64,000 nt of DNA, taken from positions 223,133,045 through 223,197,044 of the forward strand of contig NC_135785.1 of assembly GCF_051106095.1 (NCBI RefSeq), read 5' to 3'. The notes under the pieces are model-generated. The model did no database searches. It saw nothing but the letters and a program-made list of their open reading frames with translations, and had not been told where the DNA came from. This DNA is from Pogona vitticeps. Taxonomy: Eukaryota; Chordata; Lepidosauria; Squamata; Agamidae. Below are positions 57,366 through 64,000 of the stretch, in pieces. The first letter of the stretch is position 1, and the number at the start of each line of letters is the position of its first letter. Position numbers and translations under genes: made by a program.

Positions 57366-57738
57366 TGGCTAAAATCCTGTTGTGTACCACATACCACCAT
57401 AATCCAGATTGGGCACTAGAAACAAATTTAACAGATTCAATCTAATTAAACATCTCTGGGACCTCTCCCTTTAGGTTCTGAGGCTCCCTAGTGTTCCCTT
57501 TTACCCTAGGGAAGCATTTGGGAGCCTTAGGCTATGGGGAAGCAGGGGTTTATAATAGTACAAAAAATCATTACTGGATTGACTTTTAAAGGCTCCCAAG
57601 GATCTCAAAAGCTTCCCAGAACAAAAAAGAGCTCTAGGGAGCATTGGAACTTAAAAAGGGGAAATAGGAAGCTTTTAATTAGATATAATCAAATGTTTCC
57701 GGCACCTAATCCAGATTACACCAACAGGATTTTGCCCA
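57366..57738. mobile_element. MITE of the AATCCTGTTG family, long form
   Basis: TGGCTAAAATCCTGTTG at the left and CAACAGGATTTTGCCCA at the right. The interior (TTAGGTTCTGAGGCTCCCTA and so on) is shared with 14320-14670. Confidence 0.8.
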
Positions 57739-57741
57739 GTG

Positions 57742-57896
57742 TTTGAAATACTGTTGCTTAGCCTAGTAAATCACAACTAGAAAAGATCCATTGAATCAAT
57801 GGAATTTATGGAGGAGTCACTGCCCCAAATCTACATTGATTCAATGATCCTACCCTAGTTGTGGCTTATTATACTAAATAACAGGATTTCAGAGAG
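57742..57896. mobile_element. MITE of the AATCCTGTTG family, short form
   Basis: GAAATACTGTTGCTTAGCCT at the left and AATAACAGGATTTCAGA at the right, with a mirrored CCATTGAATCAATGG and TTGATTCAATGATCC interior. It abuts the long form. Confidence 0.78.
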
Positions 57897-57930
57897 TGGT
57901 TGTGAGAAAACATGCCTAGGAATGTGCTGT

Positions 57931-58033
57931 TATTGGTTGGTTGGTTGGTTGATTGATTTGATTTGATTTGATTTGATTTGATTTGATTGGTACCCCACCC
58001 ATCTGGTCTATAAGATCACTCTAGGCAGCTGTT
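57931..58033 (-). mobile_element. LINE 3' end, inverted, with (GATTT)n
   Basis: TTGGTTGG and GATTT repeats, then TACCCCACCCATCTGGTCTA and ATCACTCTAGGC: the complement of the 3' ends at 7077 and 7331. Confidence 0.75.
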
Positions 58034-59990
58034 AGAGTAATTCATGAGTTGTGATGCTATCTGGATAATGCAGACTTGGCCTCAAATTATACATATGTTG
58101 GTTCCATCATCCTAAACTATAATAGTCTCAGCATAAACTTTAAAGACAGAAGCTACAGCTAGCCAAATTTTGAGCTGCCACAATATTTGTGAGAATGAGA
58201 AATTTTGTTGATTTTATACCCGTTTTGTATAGTTGCAATAGACTGAAGTCCTCAAATGTTTGGACCGTTGAAGTTTTTGCAACCACACATGCTGCCTGCC
58301 ATTTGTTTGACTAGGAAGGACTTTTTAGTGAGCTGGTGTGACTATTGATCTATTCAGTACTAACAATCATTCCCTTTCACCTCTGTAGTCAAAGAGAACC
58401 TGCCTCTCTGCTGAGCCTTTCTTTTCCTTCTCTTTAATCTGCAGAAGTCAGTTTGGTTGCTTGTTTGCTGCTGTTTCCTGCAAATGTTTCAGAATGAATT
58501 CTTGAGACCTTAAGTGCCAGTTAATAAGGAAAGGGTGGACCACCTGAGGAAGTTGAAGCTATTCTCCTCTGTGAATCTCTGTATTTCTACTCCATAGCAC
58601 AAGGAATATTACTAGAAATGCAAAACCCTGCAATATGGACCAGGTTCTTGGAAGACTCTCATGAACATATCTGCATCTGTCCTAAGACTAGCATCAGAGG
58701 ATTGTCTATCTAATTTTCATCACACTGGCAAGTGTTAGAGGTCTTTTCAGTGTTGACATCTTACAGGGAAATGTCATCTTTTAAACACTCAGTTTTGAAA
58801 TACCCCGCCCCCCAGGTCATTTTGCCCATGCCGAAGGTTTTTCGTTCTATTGTTTCATTTTAAACATTTTCATTGCATGGTGCCTTGTGAGGCCCTTCCC
58901 CCAAGGGAAGAGGAGAAATAATAAAAAAATACTGTAACTTACTAGCAAGTCATGGTGGGGTGTCATATACAGCCCTGTAGATCTTTTTCGTGGACAGAAA
59001 CAGTAATTGTTTAAAAGTCCTTCAAAATCAACAGCTCTCTCTGCCAGGCAAATGGTGTGGTGGTGTGGCTTTCCAGGGGCTTTCCCAGTTTTACAGCAGG
59101 ATACCGCTTAGCTTGTCTAATTGTAACACGTTTAGCAGTACTATGACACCAAAGGCACTTACAAACTATTTTAGATTTTTTGTCAGGTTGGTTTCTAGCT
59201 CTTTACTCCTTCAGGTGTAAAGCCCCTGAGTGGAGGCCTAAGTGAAACTTCATGATCTGTGTTATCACTTAGAGTGTCTGTCCCCCCATCCCCCACCCCG
59301 CCGGCCGCCACATTACAAATGGCCAAATCTGCCCGGTGATGTTAAATGTATTAATACTAATCCTGACTATTAACAGTGGAATCCAAATGTAAAGATATGC
59401 CAGTTGTAGCGGTTTTCAAATGGGCAGAAGCCCTTTGCACAGCCAGAACTGCCCTGCCCTGACCTCTGATCTGCTTGTAGAACCAGATTGGCCACTGCAG
59501 CTGTTGTGCTAGCTGAGATCAGCCAGCAGAACAGCCATAGAAAGGAAGCAGAAAAGAGAAGGAAGCTAGAATTGATTTATGCCAGATCCAATCCCCACAC
59601 AGCACAGACTCACCACCACTAGCTGGCACAAATGGCCAGGGTATTTGTCACAAGTAATTTTCAACATGTCTTGGCTGGGAGGGGTTGGACTCAGAACAGC
59701 CTCAGCCATGTTGGGTAGTTAGGACTGTACCCTAAATTATATGTACACTTAAAATATACTGAAGCAGAATTTTCCGCCATCTACTATAGCCAAATTAATA
59801 GATGCAGCTATATCGCAGGATGGAGAGGATCAATACTGCACCTACCCATCACAGAATGGTTAAAGATAAGCCTATCAATAAAAAGAGATATTTATGCATG
59901 AATCAAAACCACACTTTTAACTGCTAAGCATACAACACCCTCAAGATGAGAGTGGATCAGCCTTATCACTTCCTCTCACATTCACAAAAT
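58034..59990. other. Intergenic, nothing firmly recognised
   Basis: No exon is supported. 59760-59930 gives weak open stretches on the plus strand without an identifiable family. Confidence 0.35.
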
Positions 59991-59994
59991 CAGA

Positions 59995-60535
59995 GGATAA
60001 TGAAGTTGGAAGGGGCCTACAATGCCATCAAGTCTCACCGTCAGCTCAATGCAGGAATACAAATGACAGGACATCTGCCAGGCAGTTGTATGAATTTCTC
60101 TTGAATGCATTGGAGCACTCATACCTCTCAAGGTAATTGGTTTCATTGCTCTAACAGTTAGGATGTTTTTCCTGATATTCAACCGAAATCTGGCTTCCTA
60201 TAACTTCAGTCCATTATAGAGTGTCCTGCACTCTGGGATGATCGAGAACAGATCTTGCCCCTCCTCCCTATGACTGCCTTTCAATTATTTGAAAAGTGCT
60301 ATCTTATCTCCCCCCAGTCTTCTTTTTTTAAGGCCAAACATGCCCAGTTCTTCCAGTCTTTCCTCATAAGGCTTGGTTTCCCCCTGATCAGCCTTGTTGC
60401 CCTCCTCTGAACTTGTTCCAAATTGTCAGCTTCCTTCTTGAAAGGTGATGTCCACAAGTGGACACAGTACTCAAGATGAGGGTTAACCAGTGCCAAATAG
60501 AGGGGAACTACTATCTTGCAGGATTTGGAGACTAT
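59995..60535 (-). mobile_element. CR1 LINE 3' portion
   Basis: Complement of CR1: CTAACAGTTAGGATGTTTTT, CCTGATATTCAACCGAAATC and CAAATTGTCAGCTTCCTTCT. The minus strand encodes LVNPHLEYCVHLWTSPFKKE, then QRRATRLIRG, the conserved end of the CR1 polymerase. Confidence 0.9.
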
Positions 60536-62642
<2,107 letters not shown>

Positions 62643-62756
62643 TCTATCATCATTTGTAGTCCACTTTTCTCCCAGTGAGAGGACTTGCCTTATAGAATCA
62701 TTTGCACTATTGCACAATAACGTAGCTGCATGGTAGTGCTGCTGTAATAATAATAA

Positions 62757-63050
62757 TTGTGTGCCATCAAGTCCATTCTTACTTATGGTGACTCTTTGCA
62801 GGGTTTTCTAGACAGTGAGTACTCAGAAGTGGGTTTACCGTTTCCTTCTTCTGGGGCATCCTGGGACTGTGCAGCTTGTCCAAGGCCACACAGGCTGGCT
62901 TCTCCTGGTCTACAGGATACCCTCTTGTTCTCATTATCATTCACGGATTGACACCAAGCAATTTTGACTTACGGCAATTCTTTGTAGGGTTTTCTGAATA
63001 GAGAATACTCAGAAGTGATTTACCATTCTCTTCTTCAGAGGGTGCCAGAA
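62757..63050. repeat. Duplicated dispersed repeat, family not named
   Basis: GCAGGGTTTTCTAGACAGTG, then AGTACTCAGAAGTGGGTTTACC, recurs as GTAGGGTTTTCTGAATAGAG, then AATACTCAGAAGTGATTTACC, about 190 bp later. A relative lies at 25000-25090. Confidence 0.7.
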
Positions 63051-64000
63051 GAAAGAAATGGTTTCCAACAGAGAAAAATCAGAAAGCTGAACAAAAAGAC
63101 TTTTGCCCAACACCCAAAATATCGGAAAGTTGGCACCAGGCAATACCTAGGGAAAAATTTCCAGAAGCAAGGGTCTGAATTATGCTACAATCAGACAAGG
63201 ACATTCCTTCTATTTTGGACAGCTTGTAGCACGGTCCAGTGTAGATTATTTTCCACTGATCACAGAATGCACAGGAGATTGTGAATGAGCCTAGCCCTCA
63301 TCTGTGCACAAGGTGGACTTTTTTGGTCCAGCGCCAAGGCTATTCTTTTGAGGATAGGGGCCAGATTATGTCAGGCAGAAAGGTTTTACTCTGCCCTTCA
63401 TCCTGACATGCTTTGGATTTTGACTTTTATTTTTAATGTAATGGACTCTGTTTTGTTTGATGAGAAGCATCTGCTCACATGTGTCCTAGAGTAACCATTC
63501 TCAGTGGCGTCCATATGGCTTCCTGAGGTGTCCTAGAACATTTGAAGGGGGTCACAGACTGAAAAAAATTATTCACACACACCAAGGTTTATTATATAAT
63601 TTATAGAGTCCTGATTTGGCCTATATTTCTTTCATATTGTGTTTGTGACTGTGTCCAAGAAAGTTTGAAAATGGCTACCTTAGACCACGAAAATTATAGT
63701 GTTCCACACAATCAAGGACCAGTGAAGAACATCTAGGTGGGACGGCCTAATGCTATAAAGTAATCCTCATGCACCAGCATAGAAAAATAGCATTGGGCGG
63801 ATGGAGTTTTGGGGTATTTTCCGACCCACTGGATTTCCAGTGCGTTGGGAAGGTTTGTGGTAGGGATGCACATCTCATAGACTTCTGCTCTCCATGACAA
63901 ACTAAGAAAAACAACCCTCTTCTCTCACAATAGATTTTTCTGTGAGTATTTTTTTCCCTGAGAAATCTGGCAGGAAATCTTATGAGATTTCTTGGATGTT
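63051..64000. other. Intergenic, nothing recognised
   Basis: No exon or repeat assigned up to the window edge. Confidence 0.4.

Noticed and set aside
59760-59930. Weak plus-strand open stretches suggestive of a LINE polymerase
   Set aside because: I could not place any conserved motif, so no family can be claimed.

Overview
The window looks like a squamate reptile nuclear genome, probably a lizard. It holds spliced vertebrate genes with GT-AG introns. Its interspersed repeats have a squamate character: BovB/RTE, L2 and CR1 LINEs, tRNA-derived SINEs ending in ATGATG or GCTTTG runs, several families of short DNA transposons, and abundant tetranucleotide microsatellites. I cannot name the species. 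I saw no bacterial, plasmid or intact viral gene content.

Two host genes are recognised, arranged head to head. On the minus strand, a 59-base first coding exon of ARL13B (3413-3471) encodes the palmitoylated N-terminus of this ciliary GTPase. The rest of that gene lies beyond the left edge. On the plus strand, the complete PROS1 gene (vitamin K-dependent protein S) runs from 9161 to 52753 in 15 coding exons. It encodes a predicted 684-residue precursor: signal peptide, propeptide, Gla domain, thrombin-sensitive loop, four EGF domains and two laminin G/SHBG-like domains. Every splice junction was placed by reading frame, GT-AG rule and residue-level comparison with human protein S as I know it. 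A polyadenylation signal lies at 52979.

Between the two genes (3472-9160) are a CpG-rich island at about 6000-6720, with CCAAT boxes, two CACGTG E-boxes and RFX X-box-like sites, a degenerate tandem array of about 140-bp units at 4785-5280, and LINE 3' ends. The PROS1 start lies in its own CpG-rich stretch (about 8870-9260). The same ARL13B/PROS1 head-to-head arrangement is known in human.

PROS1 introns carry most of the repeats. Examples are a 2.1-kb L2 LINE in intron 4, a minus-strand L2 fragment in intron 3, BovB remnants in introns 1, 4 and 13, hAT-like elements with exact 8-bp target-site duplications, and two TA-flanked MITE families. One SINE ends about 33 bp before the exon 8 acceptor. 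Downstream of PROS1 (53.0-64.0 kb) I find no gene, only repeats (hAT-like, CR1, L2 3' end, MITEs, a long TCTA/TAGC microsatellite) and unassigned AT-rich sequence.

I found no clear new molecular system. The most useful observations are the easily missed ARL13B exon and its candidate promoter, loss of two of the three classical protease-site arginines in the protein S thrombin-sensitive loop, and several small repeat families that deserve a consensus.
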